In this document: in pieces, positions 35,131-43,300 of the stretch | How positions within the stretch are numbered: position 1 is the stretch's first letter | Layout of the letters: each line of letters starts with the position of its first letter | Source of the DNA: Polyangiaceae bacterium | Lineage (GTDB): Bacteria; Myxococcota_A; Polyangia; Polyangiales; Polyangiaceae | Length of the DNA: 64,000 nucleotides | Reading direction: 5' to 3' | Assembly: GCA_025937835.1 (NCBI GenBank) | Contig: JAICQO010000009.1 | Coordinates: 57,029 to 121,028 of the forward strand | Program-made: the position numbers and the translations under genes | The notes under the pieces: model-generated | What the model saw: the letters and a program-made list of their open reading frames with translations, nothing else | Told to the model about the DNA's origin: nothing | Database searches by the model: none

Positions 35131-35586
35131 TCAGTCGAGGCTGTCGCCGCGCCCGAGTGGATCCGGCAGCGGCGCGCCGGCTGCCACGAAGCGCAGCGAG
35201 ACGGAGTTGATGCAATAGCGCAGCCCGGTCGGACGCGGCCCGTCGGGGAACACGTGACCCTGATGGGAATCGCAGCGCGCGCAACGCGTCTCGACGCGGC
35301 GCATGCCGTAGCTGAGGTCCCCGATCTCTTTTACGTGCGCGGGATCGAACGGAGCGTAAAAACTCGGCCAGCCCGTGCCGCTCTCGAACTTGGTCTCGTA
35401 CTTGAAGAGGGGGAGCCCGCACAGGCGGCAGGCATAGACGCCGGGACTCTTTTCACCGAGTAGACCGCCGCAGAACGGCGCCTCCGTCCCGTGCTTCAGC
35501 AACACGTGCGCCTCTTCCGGCGACAGCTCGGCCTCGAGCCGGGCGCGCTCTTCGGCGCTCGGCGGGGTGAGATCGAATGAGCTCAT
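35131..35586 (-). CDS. msrB: Peptide methionine-R-sulfoxide reductase MsrB
   Basis: 151 residues from ATG 35586. It reduces methionine-R-sulfoxide in proteins. Catalytic Cys125 lies in GLRYCINSVS, the zinc site is formed by Cys53, Cys56 (YACRLCGL), Cys102 and Cys105 (CARCDSHQGHVF), and KFESGTGWPSFY is the substrate-binding segment. Length fits free-standing MsrB. The resolving Cys of two-Cys enzymes, usually before the conserved segment, is not obvious apart from Cys39 in PFCGG, which is the typical site in some members. Cytoplasmic. Confidence 0.95.
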   Translation of the reverse strand: MSSFDLTPPSAEERARLEAELSPEEAHVLLKHGTEAPFCGGLLGEKSPGVYACRLCGLPLFKYETKFESGTGWPSFYAPFDPAHVKEIGDLSYGMRRVETRCARCDSHQGHVFPDGPRPTGLRYCINSVSLRFVAAGAPLPDPLGRGDSLD

Positions 35587-35618
35587 TCGCCGAGTGTACG
35601 CCCGTTGCGCGACCGTTA

Positions 35619-36113
35619 CTAATGCGGCTGCTCGCTCTCGAGGCACGCCACGACGTCGGCGAACTGCACTCGCCCGGACTCGCTCAAGCGCATCAAGGCC
35701 TTGTGGGCCTCGAGCATGGTCTCGCGGAGCTCGCTGGTCGACGGGCAGGGCGCGTCGACGCAGTCGCTGCAGTTTTCGGCGACGCCCTGCGCGTCGCTCA
35801 CGATTTCGAAGCTCTGCTCGAAGCCCATGCTGCGCAGCACGTCGTTGATGTCTTCGTTCCGCGACACGATCATGCTGCCGTTGCAGTGACAGCGTTCGGC
35901 GCGTTCGCGCATCCGCGCGAGGAGACCCAGGTTGGTGCTGTCGAGCGCCTCGGCGTCCGACAGATCGAAGATCAGACCTCTGACCTTGCCCCGATCGAAC
36001 AACCCGTCCAAAAACCGCCGGATCGCCGGCGCGGACATGTAGTCCACCTTGCCCGAGTAGCGAAGCACATGGACGCCGTCCGACTCAGCATGAGTGACGT
36101 GGGCCTTAGCCAT
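35619..36113 (-). CDS. STAS anti-sigma factor antagonist with Cys-rich tail
   Basis: 164 residues. Residues 8-110 are a STAS domain with the phosphorylatable Ser59 in EALDSTNLGLLARM. The C-terminal 55 residues are an extension not normal for SpoIIAA-type proteins: Cys75 and Cys77 (RCHCNG) in the domain plus Cys115, Cys118 and Cys123 (NCSDCVDAPC) in the tail, and Cys157. This could be a metal or redox site. The start overlaps the end of the receiver-SpoIIE gene by 8 bp, so a PP2C phosphatase and its likely STAS substrate are coupled. Confidence 0.85.
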   Translation of the reverse strand: MAKAHVTHAESDGVHVLRYSGKVDYMSAPAIRRFLDGLFDRGKVRGLIFDLSDAEALDSTNLGLLARMRERAERCHCNGSMIVSRNEDINDVLRSMGFEQSFEIVSDAQGVAENCSDCVDAPCPSTSELRETMLEAHKALMRLSESGRVQFADVVACLESEQPH

Positions 36114-37290
36114 GACTTTCCTCCCGACGCAGGAACAAGATCGCGATGTCGTCCGTGAGAGTGGTTGCCTCTTCCAGAGCCAATGCTTCTAGCACGCTGG
36201 AGAGATCGTGTGATTTTGCGAGGATGCGCGCCAGCCCCTCGCGCCTCGCGCGGTGGCCTTCCTTCGGTGAAAGCTCCAAGATGCCGTCCGAGGCGATGAG
36301 CAACCGCCCGCCCGGGGCGAGGCTGGTTTCTCCCGCGCCAAAACCCGCGCTCCCCGGCAAGTTGAGTGGCCGGCCCGAGTTCTGAAGCTCGACGACGTCG
36401 TCGCCGTTGGCGATCAACGGAAACGGAAAAGCCCCGGCGTTTCCGTAGACCAGCCGCCCCGTGGCCGAGTCCAGCACGCCGTAGAACATGGTGACGTGCT
36501 TCTCCAGGCGCTGGGCCCGGAGATCCGCGTCCAGGCTCTGGAGCAACTCGGCAGGGCGCAGAATCGTCGGATCGTCTCGGGTCGAGAAGGCTTCGCGGTG
36601 CTTCGAGACCAGCGTGGTCAGAATGGCCGTGATGAACGCCGATGCGGCCCCGTGCCCCGCCACATCGGCCAGGTAGAAGGCCGAGTGCCGGTCACCGAGC
36701 GGAAAGTACTCGAGAAAGTCGCCGCTCAACGTCTGCGATGGGAACAGCCGTCGGTAGAACCGGTGCATCCCGATCCGTAGGCCGTCTTCCGGTAGCAGTT
36801 GGAACTGCAGCTGGCGGGCGGCTTGCTCGTCGGCGCGGAGCTCGTCGAGCGCGGCCGACAGGCGCTGGTTGGCCTGCTTGAGGCTCTCGCTGTAATCGCG
36901 GTTCTCGCGTAGCAAGGCCGCCTTCTCCAGGGCGCGATCGACGGCATGCACCAGAAACTCGGGGTCCAGGACCGGCTTCGAGATGAAGTCCCAAGCGCCG
37001 CGCCGGAGCGCCTCCACCACGTCCTGCATCGTGCCGACTCCGGACACGACGATCACGGGCGTGTCCGGAAAATCCCGGACGAGCGCGCCGAGGACGTCCA
37101 GGCCATCGAGCCCGGGCATGCGCAGATCCAAGAGCACTGCGTTCGGCTGGTGCTCCGCGGCGGCGAGCATTCCCGACGCGCCGTCTTCGGCTTCGAACAC
37201 CTGGTAGTGGTGGCGTTCGAAGACATGGCGAAATGCCCGACGCCCCCAGGAGTCGTCATCGACGATCAATACAGCCGCGGACTCGCGCAT
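36106..37290 (-). CDS. Receiver-SpoIIE (PP2C) response regulator, RsbU-like
   Basis: 394 residues. The receiver domain (1-125) has acidic residues in VLIVDDDSW, the phospho-accepting Asp in AVLLDLRMPG and Lys in DFISKPVLDP. A coiled-coil-like linker (about 130-165) leads to a SpoIIE-type PP2C domain with metal-binding Asp residues in SGDFLEYF, YLADVAGHGAASAF and LLIASDGILELS, then LTDDIAILFL. Phosphorylation of the receiver is expected to control dephosphorylation of the STAS protein encoded by the overlapping next gene. Its cognate histidine kinase is not in the window. Confidence 0.92.
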   Translation of the reverse strand: MRESAAVLIVDDDSWGRRAFRHVFERHHYQVFEAEDGASGMLAAAEHQPNAVLLDLRMPGLDGLDVLGALVRDFPDTPVIVVSGVGTMQDVVEALRRGAWDFISKPVLDPEFLVHAVDRALEKAALLRENRDYSESLKQANQRLSAALDELRADEQAARQLQFQLLPEDGLRIGMHRFYRRLFPSQTLSGDFLEYFPLGDRHSAFYLADVAGHGAASAFITAILTTLVSKHREAFSTRDDPTILRPAELLQSLDADLRAQRLEKHVTMFYGVLDSATGRLVYGNAGAFPFPLIANGDDVVELQNSGRPLNLPGSAGFGAGETSLAPGGRLLIASDGILELSPKEGHRARREGLARILAKSHDLSSVLEALALEEATTLTDDIAILFLRREESHG

Positions 37291-37428
37291 TGCTCGACCC
37301 GCAAATACGGACTCTAGAGGCTGAGCGTAACAGATCCCCGGACGCGACTCGCGCGATGCTCCGTTTCGGCACGCGAAAAACCTCTCGAGCGCGTTTTCCC
37401 CCGTCTAAGTTCCAAGGCTGGCGGAATG

Positions 37429-37962
37429 TCAGCGAATACGGCGGCCGCGGTAGATCACCCCGCCACCTTCCGACGCAGGCACCGTGACCGCTGCACCGTT
37501 GGCGCGGCCGACCTCCGAGGAGACCGGAGACCGCCGGGTATCGGGCGGCAGGTCCGCCTCGCTCGACCGCGGCGGAGTGGAAGCGCGCTCGACCGGCGGG
37601 CCCGCGTGGAGGGAACCGCGCCGGCGCCTGCCCGCGAGCGTCAGCGCCATCTTCAACGAAGCCGCGTTGACGTCGTGCTGGGCCAGCACGCCGAACACAC
37701 CGTCGGGCTCGAAGCGCAGATGCAAGCGCTGCTGATGGAAGCGCAAGACGAGCGAATCTGGACCGCTGCCGTCCGCGCCGAGCGTCTCTTCGAGCCGCAA
37801 CACGCGCGGCCCCGCCTCGCGCAAGAGCTCGGTTCCGAGCATCGGCGGTAGATCGGACGCGGCGATCGCGCCGCTGCGATCCACGAAGAAACTGCCGAGC
37901 ACTCCGGCGACGTCGCGGAGCGGAGCCAGGTAACCGCCGCCGTCTCTGTTCGTTGGGTGCAT
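37429..37962 (-). CDS. Roadblock/LC7-like domain protein
   Basis: 177 residues. The first 115 residues look like a roadblock/LC7 fold (LAPLRDVAGVLGSFFVDRSG, then SDLPPMLGTELLREAGPRVL, then LVLRFHQQRLHLRFEP), which acts as a GTPase-interacting or adapter module. The C-terminal 60 residues are low-complexity Arg/Pro/Ser. It lies 3 bp after the stop of the DUF4388/roadblock gene, so both are translated together. Confidence 0.65.
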   Translation of the reverse strand: MHPTNRDGGGYLAPLRDVAGVLGSFFVDRSGAIAASDLPPMLGTELLREAGPRVLRLEETLGADGSGPDSLVLRFHQQRLHLRFEPDGVFGVLAQHDVNAASLKMALTLAGRRRRGSLHAGPPVERASTPPRSSEADLPPDTRRSPVSSEVGRANGAAVTVPASEGGGVIYRGRRIR

Positions 37963-37965
37963 GAC

Positions 37966-38754
37966 TCAGAGCCCGAACTTCTGGCGCAGCGGCTGGAGAT
38001 CGGCCTCGGGAGCCGCCGTCAGGGCGATCAGACCGCCGTTCGCGTCCATGTAGACCAACCTGCGGTGCCGCTCGTGCACCGACTCGAGCGCCGAGAAGCC
38101 ATCCATCCCGAAAGCTTCGCCGATCAATTGCGAGAGCCGCGCCGCGTAGCCGGCGACTTCGGCGAGCTCCTGCGCGGCGCCGCGGCCCGAGATCATCGAG
38201 CCGCGCGCATCGACGCGCACCGAGGCCTCGATCATCGAGACCGGGACCATGGGTGCCTGCGGCGCGGAGCTCGGCTCTCGCTGCGAGGCGTTCGTCGACG
38301 GCAGCGGTGGCGCCGATTTGACGGCGGAGAGCGCGGTTTTGGCGGGGCGCGGCTCCAGGCTCGGCTTCGGCGGAGGGACGACGTGGCGCCCCGACTCGTC
38401 TCGCTGGCGAGCCGACGACAGGATCAGGTTTTGCCAACCCACGTCGATGGTCGCGAGCTCGGGCCAGCTCATGTTCGAAGGCTCGAACGTCCCGGAGTCC
38501 CAGCTCAGTAGCTCGAGCGCCGCGGGCAAACCCGAAAGGTCGTCGAGCATCGCGTGCACGACCTGGCCGCTGCGAAAGAACAGATAGCCGATCCGCCCGC
38601 GAGAGATCACCCGGAACGCGCCCTCCGTCCGCGACAGGCACGCCATCTGCACCAGATCCGGCAGGCACGCGCCGGTCAGGCTCGCGCGAAAGCCGTTGGT
38701 GACCGGGATCGGAACGCTGGCCGCGTCGTCCTCGGCGGACGCTCGATCACGCAT
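37966..38754 (-). CDS. DUF4388 (PATAN) and roadblock/LC7 two-domain protein
   Basis: 262 residues from ATG 38754; ATG 38790 would add 12. The N-terminal 110 residues show the DUF4388/PATAN pattern (GACLPDLVQMACLSRTEGAF, GRIGYLFFRSGQVVHAMLDD, WDSGTFEPSNMSWPELATI). A Pro/Ser linker follows, then a roadblock/LC7-like C-terminal domain (MIEASVRVDARGSMISGRG, VYMDANGGLIALTAAPEA). In delta-proteobacterial relatives such proteins modulate GTPases and polarity or exopolysaccharide output. Adjacent roadblock protein suggests a heteromeric pair. Confidence 0.75.
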   Translation of the reverse strand: MRDRASAEDDAASVPIPVTNGFRASLTGACLPDLVQMACLSRTEGAFRVISRGRIGYLFFRSGQVVHAMLDDLSGLPAALELLSWDSGTFEPSNMSWPELATIDVGWQNLILSSARQRDESGRHVVPPPKPSLEPRPAKTALSAVKSAPPLPSTNASQREPSSAPQAPMVPVSMIEASVRVDARGSMISGRGAAQELAEVAGYAARLSQLIGEAFGMDGFSALESVHERHRRLVYMDANGGLIALTAAPEADLQPLRQKFGL

Positions 38755-39507
38755 GGCGCCGAGTATGCCGAGCGTTTTTCGACTCAGCAAGCGCGCACCT
38801 AACCTCGCCAGTGACAGCCGATCACCGGCGAACTGTCCGCGACCTGCCGCAGAAAAACCTCGGAAACAATCGAGCCCGCGACGTCACTGTTCTGGATCGA
38901 TGAACACTCCGAGCGCCGACCAGGTTTCGCAGGCCCTCGCGACACGCAGACCTCGCTGAACCTGATCTGGACGCTAAGCGCGGCGTCTTGGTGATTTTCA
39001 TCAGTGCGCGGCGCGCCGTACGGCGACGTCGGGCAACTCTGGACGTCACTGATCGACGTCGCTGCAAACCTCGGCTCGTCGGTTGCTGTTCCGCGCTCTG
39101 CCTCTGGCTCGTCGATCGCCCCTTCAACAATCGCGTCTCGTTGCACGCCGAGCTCCCGCGCGCCCTCTCGACGTCCCGCGCCGCCGAGCTCGAGTGGAGC
39201 TCGAGTAGAGCTCGCGTAGCACCCACCGCAAGTAGCGACCGTACCTACAGTGTCCGAGCACGCGCCCCGAAATCTCGCTGTAAAAATTGCCGTCGCGCGC
39301 CCAAATCGGCGCGCCGGCCAAGAGAAACATTTGCTAGCCTCGTCTGACTCTGTGCCGAGCGGTCGTCCAGAGTCGAGGGCTCTCTCAGGCCTCCGTGAGG
39401 TCCGAACGCGGAGACTCGGGCGGCGGGTCATGCTCACTTTTCGCGGATTCGACTCAATACTTTCGCATCGCCGCCGTAGCCTTAGAAAGCCGCTGTAGTG
39501 CCACGTC
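38755..39507. other. 753-bp intergenic region
   Basis: Lies between two divergent genes. No convincing gene was found; the open frames here lack domain-like content. The only structure noted is the triple 11-bp repeat at 39186-39218. It may hold two promoters, but I cannot point to clear elements. Confidence 0.5.
39186..39218. repeat. Three tandem 11-bp repeats
   Basis: GAGCTCGAGTG, GAGCTCGAGTA and GAGCTCGCGTA follow one another without gap, in the 753-bp region between divergent signalling genes. Could be a protein-binding array or chance low complexity. Confidence 0.6.
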
Positions 39508-39975
39508 ATGTCGGTCCAGCTCAGCCGTAACCTGCCTCCGCACTGGTCCTGCGTCCGTGAGATCCGCACGGAAGTGACGCAGGCCCTCGGAGCCTATTCG
39601 AGCGCCGTTCGCTACGCGGCGATGATGACGTCCTCGGAGCTGCTCGAGAACGCCGTGAAGTACGGCGAACCCGTGCGGCAGGCTCCCACCATTCAGTTCG
39701 GGATGTCTGCCAATTCCAAGCTCATCGAAATCACTGTTTCGAACGGCTCGACGCGCGCGGAGCGCGTGCTGGAGCTCCGGCGCCACGTCGAAGAAATCAC
39801 GGCGGCTCAAGATCGCTCGGCGATGTACTTCAGCCGCTTGCGCGAGCTGGTGAACGAGCCGAACCAGGGCAGCAAGCTCGGCATCTACCGAATCGTGTTC
39901 GAAGGTGAGTTCGACCTCCGGGTCGCGTTCGTCGACGAAGTGGTCACCGTCACTGCCAGGCGGGTCGTCGGGTGA
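39508..39975 (+). CDS. RsbW/SpoIIAB-like GHKL ATPase
   Basis: 155 residues. The N-box motif SSELLENAVKYGE (Glu44, Asn48) and a later glycine segment QGSKLGIYRIVFEGE match the histidine-kinase-like ATPase fold of anti-sigma-factor kinases. In partner-switching systems such a protein phosphorylates STAS proteins and binds sigma factors. The last codons overlap the GTG of a STAS-like gene (GTGA), which is the typical pairing. No sigma-factor gene is adjacent. Confidence 0.8.
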   Translation: MSVQLSRNLPPHWSCVREIRTEVTQALGAYSSAVRYAAMMTSSELLENAVKYGEPVRQAPTIQFGMSANSKLIEITVSNGSTRAERVLELRRHVEEITAAQDRSAMYFSRLRELVNEPNQGSKLGIYRIVFEGEFDLRVAFVDEVVTVTARRVVG

Positions 39976-40349
39976 CCGATCCGGTCGTGAAGTTCGAGCA
40001 GGACGGGCTGTGCATCCAGCTCTCGCGCGCCGCGGGGGAGTTCAAGGTGTCGTGGCTCGGCGTGAGCGACTCGCGCTCCCCGGCGGCCTTTCTGAACCCT
40101 GTCATCGAGCAGATCGCGCGCAGCGCGGGCGGCGCCCCGGTCACCGTCGATTTCACGGGCCTCGAGTACATGAACTCCGCGACCGTCACGCCGCTGATCG
40201 CCCTGGTCCGGTCGCTGGATCGGGCCAGATCCTCGGTGCTGTTGCTGTTCGCCGAGGTGGACTGGCAGCGCACCCACTTGCAGTGCATGAAGGCCATCGC
40301 GAAAACCCTGCAGAACGTCCGTGTCGAGGGCCGGCCGCCGCCGGCGTGA
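39972..40349 (+). CDS. STAS-like anti-sigma factor antagonist
   Basis: 125 residues from GTG 39972. The strand and helix order resembles STAS: VTVDFTGLEYMNSATVTPLI places Ser69 at the usual phosphorylation position, followed by SSVLLLFAEVDWQ. Overlap with the RsbW-like gene supports a kinase-substrate pair. It is convergent with the giant kinase gene at 40370, whose C-terminal PP2C domain could dephosphorylate it (inference). Confidence 0.75.
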   Translation: MTDPVVKFEQDGLCIQLSRAAGEFKVSWLGVSDSRSPAAFLNPVIEQIARSAGGAPVTVDFTGLEYMNSATVTPLIALVRSLDRARSSVLLLFAEVDWQRTHLQCMKAIAKTLQNVRVEGRPPPA

Positions 40350-40369
40350 TCTCGCGCGCACTCGTGCTG

Positions 40370-43300
40370 CTACTCCGCCGCTTTCGCAGGCGCGTAGCGC
40401 AGCGCCATCAACGTCACGTCGTCGCTGTCGGCGCGACCCCCGATCTCTTCGAGGAGTGAGTCCACGATCGCCTTCGGATCGCTAAAACGGCTGGCGAGGG
40501 CATGGAAGCGCGAGGTGAGCCCGGCCGTGCCGAGGCGGCGCTCGCCGAGCATCATCTCCGTGATGCCGTCGGTGTAGAGCAGGATCGTGTCCCCTTCTTG
40601 CAGCTCGATCGTGTCGTTCTCGAGCAGCTCCGAGATGTCGTCGACCAGGCCCAGCCAGACGCCGTGGGTGGCGATGCGCTGCACGGTGTCGTTCGCAGCG
40701 CGGTGGACCAGGATGTCCTGGTGCAGACCCGAGTAGCGGACCCGGTCGCCCGACAGCTCGAGAGCCGTGATCGTCATGTATTGCCCGTCGCTGATGCGCT
40801 GGAGGTTGCCCCGCACGGCGGTGTTGGCTCGGCTCAGCACCAGCGAAGGTGAGAGCTCCTCGCCGCGCTGCCGAGCGTTCAACACGATGGTCCGCACTGC
40901 CGTCTGGATCATCATCATGATCAGACCCGCCGTGACGCCGTGGCCGGAAACGTCCCCGATCATGATCCAGTCGCGATCTCCGGCTTCGACGACGTCGTAG
41001 TAGTCGCCGCCGACGCTGTCGGCCGCGATCATCGCGGCGGCGACTTCGTAGCGCCCCACTCGCCTGGTCTCCGGCAGTAGCACCGTCTGGATTTTCTTCG
41101 CCAGATCCATCTCGCTCCACAGCTCCGAGAGGGCGCGCCGGAGCTCGGCGGTGCGCTCCTGAACCTGCGCCTCGAGCGTCTCGTTGGTGCGGCGCAGGCT
41201 CTCCGTGGCTCGGTTGAGCTCGCCGTAGAGCTTGGCATTCTCGACTGCCACCGCGGCCTGCGCGGCGATGAACTTGAGAAAGCTGGCGCGCGCCGGACTG
41301 AAAGCACCGGTCGCCGAGTTGTTCTCGAGATAAAGGACGCCGACCAGCCGTCCGCGGTGCAACATCGGCACGCACAACACCGATTTCGGCTGGTGCAGCG
41401 CCAGGTACGGATCCTGCGAGAACCGCGCGTCGCTCCGCGCGTCTGCCAGGATCGCGGCGGTTTGCGTACGCGCCACGTACTGAACGATCGGCACGGACAG
41501 CTCCTCCGTGCCCTCGAGGACCTCCGAAATGCCGATCCTCACCAGGTCCGGCTCGATCGTCATGCTGGCCTCGATCTCGAGCTTGCCCGCGCGCTCGAGG
41601 ACGAGAAAGCCGCGCTGCGCACCGGCGCTGCCGATCAGCGTCCGCATCAGCCGCTCGAGCACGCGCTCGAGCACGAGCTCGGTGGCCACGGCTTCCATCG
41701 CACGCACGGCGGCCGTCACGTCGAGCCCGCCTCCGAGCTGCGTCATCGCATCGTAGTTGGTGGACCTCACGTCACCCGAGCGTTGAAGCCCGACCCCGAG
41801 CTCGCCCAAGTGCTCGGGATGACGCCGCCGGAGCTCCTCGGCTTTGGCGGTGGCGCCCCAGCGACGGTAAGAGTAATAGGCCTCCGCCAGGTATGGTCGA
41901 GCGACCTTGGGCCGACCGTGCCCCAGGTGGAACCGCGCGCACAGCTCGTTGGCGAGCGCCTGATCCTGGATGAAGCCCTGCTCCTCTGCGAGCGCGATGG
42001 CGCGGTCGTAGGCGGCCATCGCCGCTGCCGCTTCGTGCTCGCCGCGCCAGGCCAGCTCTTCGGCGACCAGCAGCTCGACGCGGTGCTGGTGATTGGCGGG
42101 CGCCGCCGCTGCAAACGCGCGCAGCGTCGCGAGATCCGCGGCAAAACGCCCGAGCAGTCGCTCGCTCTCCGCGGGGCTCCCCGACCGCGACGATCGCGAC
42201 AGCTCCAGCAAGCCGAGCGCTCGGTAGAAGCGCACGAGCGCGTTGTAGAACAGCGCCGGGAGCGGCGCGTGCGCGTCGGTGACTTCGACGGCTCGAGCCG
42301 GTTTGCCCGCGAGATAGCAGAGCATGGCCATGGCGGCGCCGTACAGGCCGCGGACCGGCGGTGAGCCGTTCGCAACGAACGCCGCCTCGTCGAACCCCGT
42401 GCTGTCGAGGCGATCCAGCCCGGCGGTGCGGCCCTTCAGCGCCAGCAGCGTCTGGCGACACACCGCCGCGAAGCCCTCGTTGACCACGTCGTCGCTCCGC
42501 GACAAGAGCTTGTCCACGTCGTCGAGCTCGGCCTCGATCGCGTCGAGGTTCGTCCCCGCATACACGCAGTAGTTCAGCCGGATCGTCGCGCAGTAGTGCG
42601 CGTGGAACAGGTCCCCGGTGTCGAGGCTCAGCCTGAGCCCGACACCGAGCTGCTCGATGCTCACCGAGAGGTGCTGCTTCCAGTGGGCGACGAAGCCGCC
42701 GAAGATGAAATGCACGGGGCCGCGGGCCGCGGGGTTGTGCAGCCGTTCCGTGAGTCGGATCCCGAGCTCGCCGTAGCGGTAGGACGTGGCGTAGTCCGCG
42801 GTCACGACCGAGTGCACGATGCCGTACTGTTCGTAAAAGAACGGCGACTGCGGAGCGCTCCCGTGCTCCAGCGGCAGGGCCACCGCCTTCAGCACGATCA
42901 GCACCATCAGCTCCTGATTGCTCTGGAACGCCTGAGGGATCGCGTGCATCAGCGTCTCGGACAGAGCCAACGTCAGCGGATCGCTCATCGGAGGCAGCTC
43001 GGCCAGGGACTCGATCTCGCGGCCCGCGAGCGCGCCCTGATAGGCCGCAAAGCTTACGCCGATCGCTGCACCGAGCGCCGCCTTGTCACTCGGCTCGGGA
43101 AGCTCGGCGCCGAGCAAGCGCGCGGTCTCGACCGAGTTCAGGCACGCCTCTTCGAAGCGGCTCATGCAGGTCAGGATCGCGCTCCGCAGGTTCCTGCCGG
43201 GGACGCGATCGAGAGTCGAGCGAGCGACCGCTTCCAGCTCGTCGATGTAGCCGAACGCTTCCTGAAAATTGCCGTTCAGGAAGCTGCACTCGGCGAGCAG

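Noticed and set aside
38799..39569. Long minus-strand open frame in the 753-bp intergenic region
   Set aside because: Composition is erratic, with no domain-like pattern; it overlaps the start of the RsbW-like gene, and GC-rich DNA gives many such open frames.
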